Of a stretch of DNA of 31,684 bases, positions 8,479 to 16,930 are shown piece by piece. Numbering within the stretch: position 1 is the first letter of the stretch; each line of letters starts with the position of its first letter. The stretch comes from Bacillota bacterium (GTDB lineage: Bacteria > Bacillota > Clostridia > Lachnospirales > Lachnospiraceae): NCBI GenBank assembly GCA_023387655.1, contig JAEWHR010000085.1, positions 1 through 31,684 of the forward strand, in the 5' to 3' direction. The notes below the pieces were generated by a model. It ran no database searches, had not been told where the DNA came from, and worked only from the letters and a program-made list of their open reading frames with translations. The position numbers were made by a program, and so were the translations under genes.

Positions 8479-9753
8479 ATGAAAGACGATGATGTTAAAG
8501 TAAAAGGTCATCATTATAATAATGATTCGGTAGATGATTTTTTTCCGGATAGAATTGAGATGCCCGATGAACTGGAATCACAAGATGATTTTTTAAGTGA
8601 AATCAGTGAATCGTTAAAGCAGCAGGTAAACGAGGAACTGATGCAAGAGGCAGGGGGAATAACAGAAGAGATGAGTAATAAAAATAATAAAAAAAAGGGC
8701 AAGAAAAAAAGGGCACTGACAATAACGTTTACTATTCTAGGTTTATTTCTGCTTACTGTAGCTCTTATCGTTGGCACGCCAGCTGGACGTAAATTAATAT
8801 ATAATGCGGTTGGTGGCTATGTATCGGATCGAATTGACAATGATGTAGCTGATAATAAGAAACCAAGTAATATTTTTGGTGAAAGAGATGAAGAAGATCT
8901 TGAGAATACAGATCCTAATTTGAGAAAAGAAAGTTATGTCGCAAACTTTTTAATTGCAGGTATTGAAGAAATAGGTGGAGGCGGACGTACTGACTCCATG
9001 ATGATTGCTTCTGTAAATAAAAAGGATAATACAATAAAGTTAACTTCAATCATGAGAGATTGTTACGTTGAGATACCTGGTCATAATCCAAATAAGTTAA
9101 ATGCTGCTTATAGTTTTGGTGGAATTGATTTATTAGTGGAAACAATAGAACAAAACTTTAAGATTAAGATTGATGGTTATGCAACGGTAAACTTTGACTC
9201 ATTTGAGAAAATAGTTGATATTCTTGGTGGTGTGGATATTGAGCTTGGTGCAGAAGAGGCAAGATATTTAAATTCAACCAACTATATATCAAACCCAGCA
9301 TATCGTAATGTAAAAGCTGGTATGAATCACCTTAATGGAAATCAGGCACTAGGCTATTCACGTGTTAGAAAAGTTGTTACACTTGGTGGAGCAAACAATG
9401 ACTTTGGTAGAACTCTTCGTCAACGCCGAGTATTGAATGCTATTTTCGAAGAATATAAATCAAAGAATTTGTTTGAGTTAATGTCTATCATGGATCAAAT
9501 ATTACCATTAGTTAAGACGGATTTAAGTGGCTCTGATATTTCTTCCGTATTACAGGCTATTGTTGAAAATAGAATATTTACGATTGAAAACTATCGTATT
9601 CCTGCAAATGATATGTATACTGGTGGAAGAAATGAGGTCGGTTCCGTATTACTTTTAGATTTTGAAGCAAATATCAAAGAATTGTATCGTGTTATTTTCT
9701 TAGATGAAGAAGTGACACCAACGCCAGAAGTACTCATTGATACTCCAAATTAA
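8479..9753 (+). CDS. LytR-CpsA-Psr (LCP) family wall-polymer ligase, first copy
   Basis: LCP enzymes transfer undecaprenyl-linked anionic polymers such as teichoic acid or capsule to peptidoglycan outside the membrane. This copy has an acidic cytoplasmic tail (about 70 residues), a lysine cluster, one membrane span (about 79-100) and the LCP domain outside (roughly 145-330). Conserved pieces include RTDSMM, SIMRDCYVEIPG, KLNAAYSFGG and GYSRVRK, which supply the arginine and aspartate residues that bind the pyrophosphate in known LCP structures. I place the start at ATG 8479, which has AGGGG six bases upstream. An in-frame TTG at 8452 would add nine residues but lacks an SD. A second LCP gene follows, separated by a terminator and its own promoter. 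Confidence 0.9.
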   Translation: MKDDDVKVKGHHYNNDSVDDFFPDRIEMPDELESQDDFLSEISESLKQQVNEELMQEAGGITEEMSNKNNKKKGKKKRALTITFTILGLFLLTVALIVGTPAGRKLIYNAVGGYVSDRIDNDVADNKKPSNIFGERDEEDLENTDPNLRKESYVANFLIAGIEEIGGGGRTDSMMIASVNKKDNTIKLTSIMRDCYVEIPGHNPNKLNAAYSFGGIDLLVETIEQNFKIKIDGYATVNFDSFEKIVDILGGVDIELGAEEARYLNSTNYISNPAYRNVKAGMNHLNGNQALGYSRVRKVVTLGGANNDFGRTLRQRRVLNAIFEEYKSKNLFELMSIMDQILPLVKTDLSGSDISSVLQAIVENRIFTIENYRIPANDMYTGGRNEVGSVLLLDFEANIKELYRVIFLDEEVTPTPEVLIDTPN

Positions 9754-9828
9754 GTTTAGGATAGTGTGACATCTAGTGAATTGAGACTGAAATTAGCATT
9801 GGATCTAAAAAACAAGCAAATATAAGGA

Positions 9829-9874
9829 GGGTGAGGTAACTAGACTATAAACCTAGTTATCCCACTCTTTTTTT
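9829..9874 (+). terminator. Strong rho-independent terminator between the LCP genes
   Basis: GGGTGAGGTAACTAG (9829-9843) pairs with CTAGTTATCCCACTC (9853-9867), with one mismatch and two G-U pairs, around a 9-nt loop. Seven T residues follow (9868-9874). Confidence 0.88.
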
Positions 9875-9956
9875 AGGATAAAAGACTAAATAACGTAGAA
9901 TCTTATCTAATATTTGGGGAAAATGCGTATAAGATATTTCAAATTTTGAAAAAAAT

Positions 9957-9985
9957 AGGACAAATCGATGGAAATATGGTATACT
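9957..9985 (+). promoter_or_regulatory. Candidate promoter for the second LCP gene and relQ
   Basis: AGGACA (9957-9962) and TATACT (9980-9985) are 17 bp apart; TATAAT overlaps at 9985-9990. A perfect 9-bp inverted repeat starts at 9989, overlapping the second -10, so a repressor site or 5'-end hairpin is possible. Confidence 0.5.
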
Positions 9986-9988
9986 ATA

Positions 9989-10022
9989 ATCATGCTTAAA
10001 AACTGAAAAAACGAAGCATGAT
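9989..10022 (+). repeat. Perfect 9-bp inverted repeat at the second LCP promoter
   Basis: ATCATGCTT (9989-9997) and AAGCATGAT (10014-10022) flank a 16-nt A-rich spacer. The position at or just after the -10 fits an operator, or a hairpin at the 5' end of the mRNA. No matching site was noticed at the first LCP gene. Confidence 0.55.
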
Positions 10023-10051
10023 ATTCCAGTCTATAGTAGTCTAGTGTGAAT

Positions 10052-10089
10052 ATTATGCTGGCGCCCAATTCGCTGGTTGGTGCCATAAT
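10052..10089 (+). promoter_or_regulatory. Leader hairpin abutting the SD of the second LCP gene
   Basis: ATTAT plus GGCGCC (10052-10065) can pair with GGTGCC plus ATAAT (10079-10089), with a 3-nt bulge and extra CAA/TTG pairing inside. The stem is unusually GC-rich for this region and ends right where the SD (GGGAG, 10090-10094) begins, so it could modulate translation or protect the 5' end. Confidence 0.5.
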
Positions 10090-10100
10090 GGGAGATTTGT

Positions 10101-11642
10101 ATGAAAAGAAAAACGGACATACCCTGGGAAGAGTTTGACCCGTCCAATGATGAGGAGTTCCAAAGGAACCTAGAAATGGCTTTTTTAGAGGATGAACAGG
10201 AAGAACAGATTGAGCTAAATCACAACGAGGATATACAATGGATCGACATTGAAGCATCCGTAAAGGGAAAAGAAGATTTAAAACAAAGTACGTATGATGA
10301 CATTCAAACCTTTCATGAGAATGCGATGGAATTTGCGACAAGCGATGAAAGAGAAGAGGATAATTTTGAGCTTTATGAAAAGGCAGTACATAGCATAATC
10401 AATCAAGAATTGATGGATGCAAAGGAAGAGGTGATGCAGACTGACAGACTAAGTAAAGAAGAGGAAGAGATTATCTCAGAGATTACGAGGTCATTAGCAA
10501 AACAAATAGATCCTGAATTAGCTGAGAAAGAAGTAGTCGAATCGACGTTAGAGGATGAGGAATCACAAGAATTAATAAAACGAAGACGATTAAAACAAAT
10601 AGGATTAGCAATTATTATTTCAATTGGAGTACTATTATTCTCTGGCTGTCTGTTATTATTTACAAAACCTGGTCAAAATTTATTAATACGTCTTGGCGCA
10701 AATATAGCGGCGTCCAAGTTCAAATATGATGATGGCAGTGAGCATCAGATAGAAAATATTCCAGAAATTACAGATGCTCCAACGAAAGATGATAATGAAA
10801 TCAATAAAGACGATATTCAATTAAATGCAAATGACGGAACGGTACGACATGAGGATTATGCAGTTAACATTCTGCTTCTTGGAGAAGAAGCTATTTTTTC
10901 TGGAAATTCCAGAGGTCGAACTGATGTTATGATGATTGCAACGCTAAATTCGAAAGAGAAATCAATTAAATTAACTTCGTTAATGAGAGATATGTATGTT
11001 CAAATACCAGGATATCAAGATGATAAGTTAAATGCAGCGTATGCAGTCGGTGGATTACCGATGTTATTTGATACGATTGAACTAAACTTTGATATAAAAC
11101 TGGATGGATATTGCCTCGTTGGATTTGATGATTTTGAGAAAATTATTGATGAGCTGAAGGGGATTGATATTACATTAACCTCCTCTGAGGCAAATTGGTT
11201 AAATATAAGCAATTATATCTCGAATCCAAAATATCGAACTGTGGTAGCTGGTTTAAATCATATGAATGGAAACCAGGCGCTTGGTTTTTGCCGAATTAGA
11301 GATGTTGCCAGTGGTACGAAGGAATATAACGATTTTGGAAGAACTTCTAGGCATCGTACTGTATTAGATGCTATTTTTAATAAATATAAGTCATTAAATT
11401 ATTGGGATTTGGCTATGTTAATGTATAGCTGCTTACCAATGGTGACTACGGATTTGGATGCAAAAGAGCTTGAAACTTATATACAGTTAGCACTTGAGAT
11501 AGGGTTAACAGACTTAGAACAGTTACGCATCCCAATCAATGGAGCGTACGAAGATGCGTATATAAGTAAAAAGAGTGTTATTATACCGAATTTGCAAAAA
11601 AATGTTGAGGCGTTACACACATTTATTTTTGGCGCTGAGTGA
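10101..11642 (+). CDS. LytR-CpsA-Psr (LCP) family wall-polymer ligase, second copy
   Basis: A paralogue of the LCP gene upstream, expected to join lipid-linked glycopolymers to the wall. The LCP domain lies outside a single membrane span (about 166-188). Matching motifs are RTDVMM, SLMRDMYVQIPG, KLNAAYAVGG and GFCRIRD. The odd part is the cytoplasmic tail: about 165 residues, extremely rich in Glu and Asp, with predicted helical stretches and an RRRLK cluster at the membrane edge. Most LCP proteins have a very short tail. The first copy has a shorter acidic tail, so tail growth happened within this pair. SD GGGAG lies six bases before the ATG. relQ starts 21 bp after the stop and is likely in the same transcript. 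Confidence 0.9.
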   Translation: MKRKTDIPWEEFDPSNDEEFQRNLEMAFLEDEQEEQIELNHNEDIQWIDIEASVKGKEDLKQSTYDDIQTFHENAMEFATSDEREEDNFELYEKAVHSIINQELMDAKEEVMQTDRLSKEEEEIISEITRSLAKQIDPELAEKEVVESTLEDEESQELIKRRRLKQIGLAIIISIGVLLFSGCLLLFTKPGQNLLIRLGANIAASKFKYDDGSEHQIENIPEITDAPTKDDNEINKDDIQLNANDGTVRHEDYAVNILLLGEEAIFSGNSRGRTDVMMIATLNSKEKSIKLTSLMRDMYVQIPGYQDDKLNAAYAVGGLPMLFDTIELNFDIKLDGYCLVGFDDFEKIIDELKGIDITLTSSEANWLNISNYISNPKYRTVVAGLNHMNGNQALGFCRIRDVASGTKEYNDFGRTSRHRTVLDAIFNKYKSLNYWDLAMLMYSCLPMVTTDLDAKELETYIQLALEIGLTDLEQLRIPINGAYEDAYISKKSVIIPNLQKNVEALHTFIFGAE

Positions 11643-11663
11643 TAAGGTATAGGGGGGTACACT

Positions 11664-12467
11664 ATGGAAATACAATTATGGAGAGAGATACTGGAACCAT
11701 ATTCTCTTGCAGTAGACGAGCTTATGGTGAAATTTAATCATATTATTGAGGCACATCGAAAAGCTGGCATGTACTCTCCAATTGAGCAGGTTACTGGTAG
11801 GGTAAAAACCATCTCAAGTATTCTTGAGAAAGCTCAAAAAAAGTCAATTGAGTTAGATCATATCGAAGAAAAAATAGAGGATATCGCTGGAATCCGAATC
11901 ATCTGTCAGTTTGTAGATGATATCTATAAAGTAGTAGAATTAATTAAAAATCGATCAGATATGTCGGTAGTCAGCGAAAAGGACTACATTACTTATAAGA
12001 AAGCAAGTGGGTACCGAAGCTATCATATGATAATCTCCTATAGTGTTGAAACACTATATGGCTTGAAAGAAATTCATGCAGAAATACAGATAAGGACATT
12101 GGCCATGAACTTTTGGGCTACGGTAGAACACTCCTTACAATATAAATACAAACAAAATATGCCAGATAATTTACGCCATAGACTACACAAAGCAGCGGAG
12201 GCAATTGTAACCTTAGATGCGGAGATGTCCTCTGTGCGTGGTGAGATTATGGATGCTCAAAACTCCTTTAATATTCGTGCGAATATTGTGGCAGATATTT
12301 TGACTAACATACAGAATTTATATAAAGTAGCAAACAAAAGGGAAGTAGTGAAAATACAGGATGAATTTTTCCGTATTTATGAAAGTGAAGATTTAAAACA
12401 GTTGGAACGATTTAATAAGGAGCTTGATATTATCTCCGAAGGTTACCGGGCGCAGAGCCTTAGATAA
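11664..12467 (+). CDS. relQ: Small alarmone synthetase, RelQ/YjbM family
   Basis: Makes (p)ppGpp from GTP or GDP and ATP, with no hydrolase domain. The match to Bacillus YjbM is clear: SPIEQVTGRVKTISSILEKA, DIAGIRIICQFVDDIY, the SGYRSYH nucleotide-binding loop, and EIQIRTLAMNFWATVEHSL. The 267 residues exceed YjbM (about 211); the extra part is a C-terminal helical extension after residue about 210. The protein has no membrane segment. It sits 21 bp after an LCP gene with SD GGGGGG and is followed by tandem hairpin repeats that could serve as terminators. Co-transcription with a wall ligase suggests a link between envelope synthesis and the stringent response, which is inference. Confidence 0.92.
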   Translation: MEIQLWREILEPYSLAVDELMVKFNHIIEAHRKAGMYSPIEQVTGRVKTISSILEKAQKKSIELDHIEEKIEDIAGIRIICQFVDDIYKVVELIKNRSDMSVVSEKDYITYKKASGYRSYHMIISYSVETLYGLKEIHAEIQIRTLAMNFWATVEHSLQYKYKQNMPDNLRHRLHKAAEAIVTLDAEMSSVRGEIMDAQNSFNIRANIVADILTNIQNLYKVANKREVVKIQDEFFRIYESEDLKQLERFNKELDIISEGYRAQSLR

Positions 12468-12472
12468 GGAGA

Positions 12473-12614
12473 TTTAAGGAGCCTTTGGCATTTTATAAAA
12501 CAAGGAAAAGTGCGCGAAGCGTGCTTTTTCTTGTTCTTGACAAGGTTTAAGGAGCCTTTGGCATTTTATGAAACAAGGAAAGTTCGCGAAGTGTACTTTT
12601 TATTGTATTAACGG
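12473..12614 (+). repeat. Tandem 73-bp repeat, each unit with a long hairpin
   Basis: Two units begin with the identical 23 bases (12473 and 12546; period 73 bp). Each contains a hairpin: 12500-12534 has a 16-bp stem including G-U pairs around GAA, and 12573-12606 has a similar, less perfect stem around GAA. The right arms carry CTTTTT, so both could act as terminators for the relQ transcript. A related hairpin is at 22549-22581. The arms differ between copies while pairing is mostly kept through G-U pairs, as in a structured or mobile intergenic element. Confidence 0.8.
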
Positions 12615-12660
12615 TGGCTCATCATATTAATAGGATATAAGATTAGAAAGGTTACAATAC

Positions 12661-14127
12661 ATGAATATAAGATTACCGGAAGAGTTTAAAAAAAGAATGC
12701 AGGAGATGCTTTCAGACGAATACGAGGCTTACGAAAAATGCTATGAAGAAAAGCACCGTGGTGGACTTCGTATTAATACATTAAAAATAAACAATGAAGA
12801 ATTTGAAAAAATTAGTCCCTATGAGATAAAGCGTGTTCCTTTTATTCCAAATGGCTATTATTATCAAGAAAAAGAACAGCCTGCAAGACATCCGTATTAC
12901 TTTGGTGGACTTTACTATATACAAGAACCAAGTGCTATGACTCCAGCAAGCTTACTTCCGGTAGTACCAGGGGATAAGGTACTGGATTTATGTGCAGCTC
13001 CAGGTGGAAAAAGTACAGAATTAGCTGCAAAGTTACAAGGCGAAGGTGTTCTAGTTGCCAATGATATTAGTAATTCAAGAGCAAAAGCACTTTTAAAAAA
13101 TATAGAATTGTTTGGGGTTAGAAACCCTGTAGTAGTGAGTGAGGCGCCAGCAAAACTAGTAAACACATTTACTGGTTACTTTGATAAAATCTTAGTGGAT
13201 GCTCCATGTTCTGGAGAAGGAATGTTTCGAAAGAGTCCGGCCATTATGAAAAACTGGGAACAGTATGGTGTAGAGTATTATAATAAACTTCAAAAAGAGA
13301 TTATATTATCAGCTGTGAAGATGCTAAAGCCTGGTGGATATCTGCTCTATTCTACCTGTACCTTTTCAAAAGAAGAGAACGAAGGCACAATTAAGTTTTT
13401 ATTAGAAGAAGAACCTGACATGGAGATCGTTCCTGCAATTTGGAATTCTCTTGAAAACCAGCCAGAGTATTCGCTTCGTGAAGAAGACAGGGTTCGCTTA
13501 GAGAAGATGAAAGAACGAAACAATGTTTCTTATGAAGGGTTTGACTTTGGTAAACCAGAATGGGTAGATGGACCAAAGGAACTTGTTCATACCTTACGTC
13601 TATGGCCACAGAGAATTGAAGGGGAAGGTCATTATGTTGCTCTACTACGCAAGAAGGAAACTGCCCCTAGAAACTATCATGAACCATATCTCATACCAGC
13701 GAAGGAAACGAAACAGATATCAGAGGAAGCAAAGGACTTCTTTCAAAAGATAGGATTTCCGATTGATATCAATTGTATTACTGTAAGAGAGGATCGTTTG
13801 TATCTTCTGCCAAAGGATTTGGTGGATTTAAAAGGACTTCGAATTTTACGTTCAGGTTTACTATTGGGTGAGATGAAAAAAAATCGATTTGAGCCTAGTC
13901 AAGCACTTGCTTGTGCACTAAAAGCCTCGGAATATGACAATATATACAATATCTCTTCTGATGACGAAGATGCAATACGCTATCTAAAATGTGAATCAAT
14001 TGAGATCAAGAAGGAATGTAAAGATGGATGGCTTTTAATTTGTGTCGATGGATATCCACTTGGATTTGGTAAGTATAATAAAGGAAACTTTAAGAATAAG
14101 TATTTACCTGGCTGGCGTTGGATGTAA
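12661..14127 (+). CDS. RsmB/NOP (RsmF-like) rRNA m5C methyltransferase
   Basis: A class I SAM-dependent RNA cytosine-5 methyltransferase. It has an N-terminal RNA-binding part, the SAM loop DLCAAPGGKS (about 109-118), motif IV DAPCSGEGMF with C183, and motif VI STCTF with nucleophile C233. The C-terminal third (about 310-488) looks like the RsmF-type extension with a PUA-like end (GYPLGFGK). The 488-residue length fits the RsmF/YebU group rather than RsmB, which has a NusB domain in front. The probable substrate is 16S rRNA, but the exact cytosine cannot be told. Start ATG with SD AAAGG. It is separated from relQ by the hairpin repeats and from the next gene by a different tandem repeat. Confidence 0.9.
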   Translation: MNIRLPEEFKKRMQEMLSDEYEAYEKCYEEKHRGGLRINTLKINNEEFEKISPYEIKRVPFIPNGYYYQEKEQPARHPYYFGGLYYIQEPSAMTPASLLPVVPGDKVLDLCAAPGGKSTELAAKLQGEGVLVANDISNSRAKALLKNIELFGVRNPVVVSEAPAKLVNTFTGYFDKILVDAPCSGEGMFRKSPAIMKNWEQYGVEYYNKLQKEIILSAVKMLKPGGYLLYSTCTFSKEENEGTIKFLLEEEPDMEIVPAIWNSLENQPEYSLREEDRVRLEKMKERNNVSYEGFDFGKPEWVDGPKELVHTLRLWPQRIEGEGHYVALLRKKETAPRNYHEPYLIPAKETKQISEEAKDFFQKIGFPIDINCITVREDRLYLLPKDLVDLKGLRILRSGLLLGEMKKNRFEPSQALACALKASEYDNIYNISSDDEDAIRYLKCESIEIKKECKDGWLLICVDGYPLGFGKYNKGNFKNKYLPGWRWM

Positions 14128-14270
14128 AATTCGAGCGTGCAGAAATAGGTGCCAAATGTGATATGAAATTCGCATGGATTATGTGCAGAAATAGATGTTA
14201 AATGTGATATAAAAATTCGTATAAGACATATAGAGGATGACATTGGATGTGATGTACAGAAATAATTGTG
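14127..14270 (+). repeat. 46-bp tandem repeat, two copies plus a remnant
   Basis: GTGCAGAAATAG begins copy 1 (14137-14172) and copy 2 (14183-14219). Both continue with AAATGTGATAT and end in AAATTCG, and the same AAAATTCG also sits just before copy 1 at the gene's stop codon. A partial third copy (GTACAGAAATAATTGTG) is at 14254-14270. It fills nearly the whole 163-bp gap between the methyltransferase and rsuA. I see no convincing reading frame or hairpin in it. Confidence 0.7.
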
Positions 14271-14290
14271 AATAGAGGCTGGAGGAAGGA

Positions 14291-15013
14291 ATGAGTAAAT
14301 CAAATTCGATGTTAAGACTGGATAAATACCTTGCGGATTTATCAGTTGGAACTAGAACAGAAGTAAAGCAGATGATTCGAAAAGGTAGGGTGATGGTCAA
14401 TGGAGATACCATCCTTGTACCAGAGACTAAGGTAGATTGTAATTTTGATAAAATCTCCGTGGATGGTAGGGAGCTTTCCTATGTTCATATGGAGTATTTT
14501 ATGTTAAACAAACCCGCTGGAGTTGTGTCTGCATCCAGTGATAAGAAACAGACAACAGTGGTTGATTTAATTGATGAAGCCAAAAGAAAAGATCTTTTCC
14601 CGGTAGGACGATTAGATAAGGATACCGAGGGACTTTTAATTATTACAAATGATGGTGATTTAGCACATCAGCTATTAAGTCCCAAGAAGCATGTAGATAA
14701 AGTATACTTTGCAAGACTTCGTGAGCCTCTTAGTAAAAAAGAGGAAGAAGCATTTGCAGCTGGACTTAAAATTGATGAGGAATTTACTGCTCTTCCAGCT
14801 ATTTTAAAACGGGTTTCAGAACGAGAAGCTTATGTAACGATTAGAGAAGGTAAATTTCATCAAATTAAGCGAATGTTTGAAGCGGTTGAAAATGAAGTCG
14901 TATATTTGAAGCGAATTTCTATGGGCAGTCTAATTCTTGATGAGAGTCTTTCTCTCGGGGAATATCGTGAACTTACCAAAGAAGAACTTGATGCATTACG
15001 TCAGTATAAATAA
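14291..15013 (+). CDS. Pseudouridine synthase, RsuA/RluB family
   Basis: Isomerises a specific uridine in rRNA. An N-terminal S4 RNA-binding domain (about 6-65; LRLDKYLADL, KGRVMVNG) is followed by the catalytic domain with LNKPAGVVSA, the catalytic aspartate in GRLDKDTEGLL, and the late FHQIKRMFEAV motif of this family. At 240 residues it has the short RsuA-like size (16S U516 type), but RluB/RluE/RluF enzymes share the same motifs, so the target is uncertain. SD GGAGGAAGGA is strong. The gene is followed by a 123-bp gap with one short perfect hairpin and then the HAD gene. Confidence 0.9.
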   Translation: MSKSNSMLRLDKYLADLSVGTRTEVKQMIRKGRVMVNGDTILVPETKVDCNFDKISVDGRELSYVHMEYFMLNKPAGVVSASSDKKQTTVVDLIDEAKRKDLFPVGRLDKDTEGLLIITNDGDLAHQLLSPKKHVDKVYFARLREPLSKKEEEAFAAGLKIDEEFTALPAILKRVSEREAYVTIREGKFHQIKRMFEAVENEVVYLKRISMGSLILDESLSLGEYRELTKEELDALRQYK

Positions 15014-15063
15014 AGAATAATCGTGCAATTATGCTATTAAGTAAGTATGAGAAAGAGATTAAA

Positions 15064-15082
15064 ACCGGCATTATCTGCCGGT
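15064..15082 (+). repeat. Perfect 7-bp inverted repeat between rsuA-like and HAD genes
   Basis: ACCGGCA (15064-15070) and TGCCGGT (15076-15082) flank TTATC. There is no T run downstream on this strand; on the opposite strand the stem would run into TTTT, but no opposing gene is present. Function unclear. Confidence 0.5.
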
Positions 15083-15136
15083 ACACATAGTTGGTTTCAT
15101 TATGAGAAGGCATAAAGGGGAAGAAAAGAGGTTAGC

Positions 15137-15781
15137 ATGCTAAAGAATATAAATGCAGTAATATTTGATTTAGATGGAACACTGGTAGATTCTATGTGGA
15201 TGTGGAAAGCAATCGATGTGGAATACCTAAGTAGATTTGGAATTGAATTACCGGAAGATCTGCAAAGAGAAATTGAAGGAATGAGTTTTTCTGAAACCGC
15301 GGTATATTTTAAAGAAAGGTTTCTATTAGAACCTTCTGTTGAAGAGATTAAGGATACTTGGAATGAGATGGCTTATGAAAAATATGCAAATGAAGTTCCA
15401 TTAAAACAGGGTGCCCTTAAATTCTTAAAATATTTAAAAGAAAACAATATCAAAACAGGAATTGCAACAAGTAATTCCATAGAACTCGCAAGCACAGTAC
15501 TTAAAGGACTTGATGTGGAGAAGTATTTCGATGCCATTCATACATCTTGTGAGGTTGCAAAAGGAAAACCGTCACCAGATATCTATCTTTATGTTGCAGA
15601 AAAACTTTCGGTGAAACCAGAAAACTGTTTGGTGTTTGAGGATATTCCTCAAGGAATTTTAGCGGGAAAAAATGCTGGAATGAAAGTTTGTGCTGTTTGG
15701 GATGAATTTTCTGTACCAATTGAGGAAGAAAAGAAGAGATTAGCAGATTATTTTATTAAGTCTTTTGATGAGGTAATCTAA
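15137..15781 (+). CDS. HAD-superfamily phosphatase/phosphomutase, beta-PGM-like
   Basis: Haloacid dehalogenase-type hydrolase with all four motifs: FDLDGTLVDS (nucleophile D11, acid/base D13), ATSNS as motif II, KGKPSPD as motif III with the lysine, and FEDIPQG as motif IV. The helical cap lies between motifs I and II (about 20-90), as in beta-phosphoglucomutase and the GS1/phosphatase-like group. It probably acts on a small phosphorylated metabolite, but the substrate cannot be inferred from sequence. It is 214 residues long, cytosolic and of normal length. SD AGAGG. The next gene starts 22 bp after its stop and may be co-transcribed, although the pairing with a pseudouridine synthase suggests no clear shared pathway. 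Confidence 0.88.
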   Translation: MLKNINAVIFDLDGTLVDSMWMWKAIDVEYLSRFGIELPEDLQREIEGMSFSETAVYFKERFLLEPSVEEIKDTWNEMAYEKYANEVPLKQGALKFLKYLKENNIKTGIATSNSIELASTVLKGLDVEKYFDAIHTSCEVAKGKPSPDIYLYVAEKLSVKPENCLVFEDIPQGILAGKNAGMKVCAVWDEFSVPIEEEKKRLADYFIKSFDEVI

Positions 15782-15803
15782 TATAGTAAAGGAAGTTAAC
15801 AAA

Positions 15804-16790
15804 GTGAGAGAAATCACCATTATTAAAAATGAGGCGGGTCAAAGACTTGATAAGTTCTTAGCAAAATATTTAAACAAGGCTCCAAAAAGTTTTTTTTATA
15901 AAATGCTTCGAAAGAAAAATATTACCTTGAATGGAAAGAAGGCAGAAGGGGCAGAAAAACTTGCGGAGGGAGATATAGTTCGTCTTTTTTTATCAGAGGA
16001 GACGATTGAAGGATTTCGAGAATCTTATCAACTTGATGCCAAGGTGAATCAAAATGGAAAGCTTGATGTCCTCTATGAAGATTCTCATGTAGTAATTATA
16101 AATAAACCGATTGGAATGTTATCGCAACGTGCAAAAGAGACAGATGTTTCTTTGGTTGAGCTATTCATTGCGTATCTATTAGAGAATGGGAGTTTAACAA
16201 AAGAGGAGTTATCTACCTTTAAACCTTCGGTATGCAATCGATTAGACCGAAATACCAGTGGTATAGTTATTGCTGGAAAAAGTTTGTACGGTCTTCAGGA
16301 GATGTCAGCAAGGTTACAAGATCGAAGCCTTCATAAATATTATCGCTGTATTGTTAAAGGAATGATGACAAAGGGAGCACGAATCGAAGGATATCTGTTA
16401 AAAGATGAGAATACGAATAAAGTTACCATTTATGAGAAAGAGCCCAAAGGTGGCGATAGTTCCTACATTGAGACAGAGTATCAACCGATTCTTAGTAAGA
16501 ATGGATATACACTTTTAGAAGTGCTACTTATTACCGGAAAAACTCATCAGATTCGAGCCCATTTAAGTAGTATTGGGCATCCAATCATTGGCGATATGAA
16601 GTATGGAGATGAAACATTAAATAAAAAATTACAAAAACAATTTGGATTAAATCACCAACTATTGCATTCGTATCGATTAGAGTTTCCTAGTCTCCCTAAG
16701 GAATTAGAGAAGTTAAGCAATCAAAAGATAGTGGCGCCAACACCAAAACTTTTTCAAAACTTAGAGAAGAGTTTATTAAGTAGTAGCTAG
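15804..16790 (+). CDS. Pseudouridine synthase, RluA/RluD family
   Basis: Converts uridine to pseudouridine in large-subunit rRNA or tRNA. It has an N-terminal S4 domain (about 12-70; GQRLDKFLAKYL), then the RluA-type catalytic domain with NKPIGMLSQ, the catalytic aspartate in CNRLDRNTSG, and the substrate-side motif TGKTHQIRAHL. The 328-residue length is typical for RluC/RluD. The start is GTG at 15804 with AAAGGAAG eight bases upstream. Positions modified cannot be predicted. It lies 22 bp after the HAD gene, and an imperfect terminator-like hairpin follows at about 16842. Confidence 0.9.
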   Translation: MREITIIKNEAGQRLDKFLAKYLNKAPKSFFYKMLRKKNITLNGKKAEGAEKLAEGDIVRLFLSEETIEGFRESYQLDAKVNQNGKLDVLYEDSHVVIINKPIGMLSQRAKETDVSLVELFIAYLLENGSLTKEELSTFKPSVCNRLDRNTSGIVIAGKSLYGLQEMSARLQDRSLHKYYRCIVKGMMTKGARIEGYLLKDENTNKVTIYEKEPKGGDSSYIETEYQPILSKNGYTLLEVLLITGKTHQIRAHLSSIGHPIIGDMKYGDETLNKKLQKQFGLNHQLLHSYRLEFPSLPKELEKLSNQKIVAPTPKLFQNLEKSLLSSS

Positions 16791-16841
16791 GAAGAGTATG
16801 AATATTGAAACCAATTGTTAGAAAAGTACTTATAGAAACAT

Positions 16842-16884
16842 GAAAGCTTGATTCAAAGTTATTCTTCATCATGCTTTCTTTACT
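16842..16884 (+). terminator. Possible terminator after the RluD-family gene
   Basis: GAAAGCTTGAT (16842-16852) pairs with ATCATGCTTTC (16868-16878) with one mismatch and a 15-nt loop. The tail CTTTCTTTACT is only moderately T-rich, so termination would be partial. Confidence 0.4.
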
Positions 16885-16930
16885 AATATTATGTGACATC
16901 TTGTAAGACTGTGAAAAGGAGGGGAATTTA

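Noticed and set aside
15047..15115. A 22-codon small ORF between the rsuA-like and HAD genes
   Set aside because: No convincing SD or promoter, and it runs through the perfect inverted repeat at 15064-15082.
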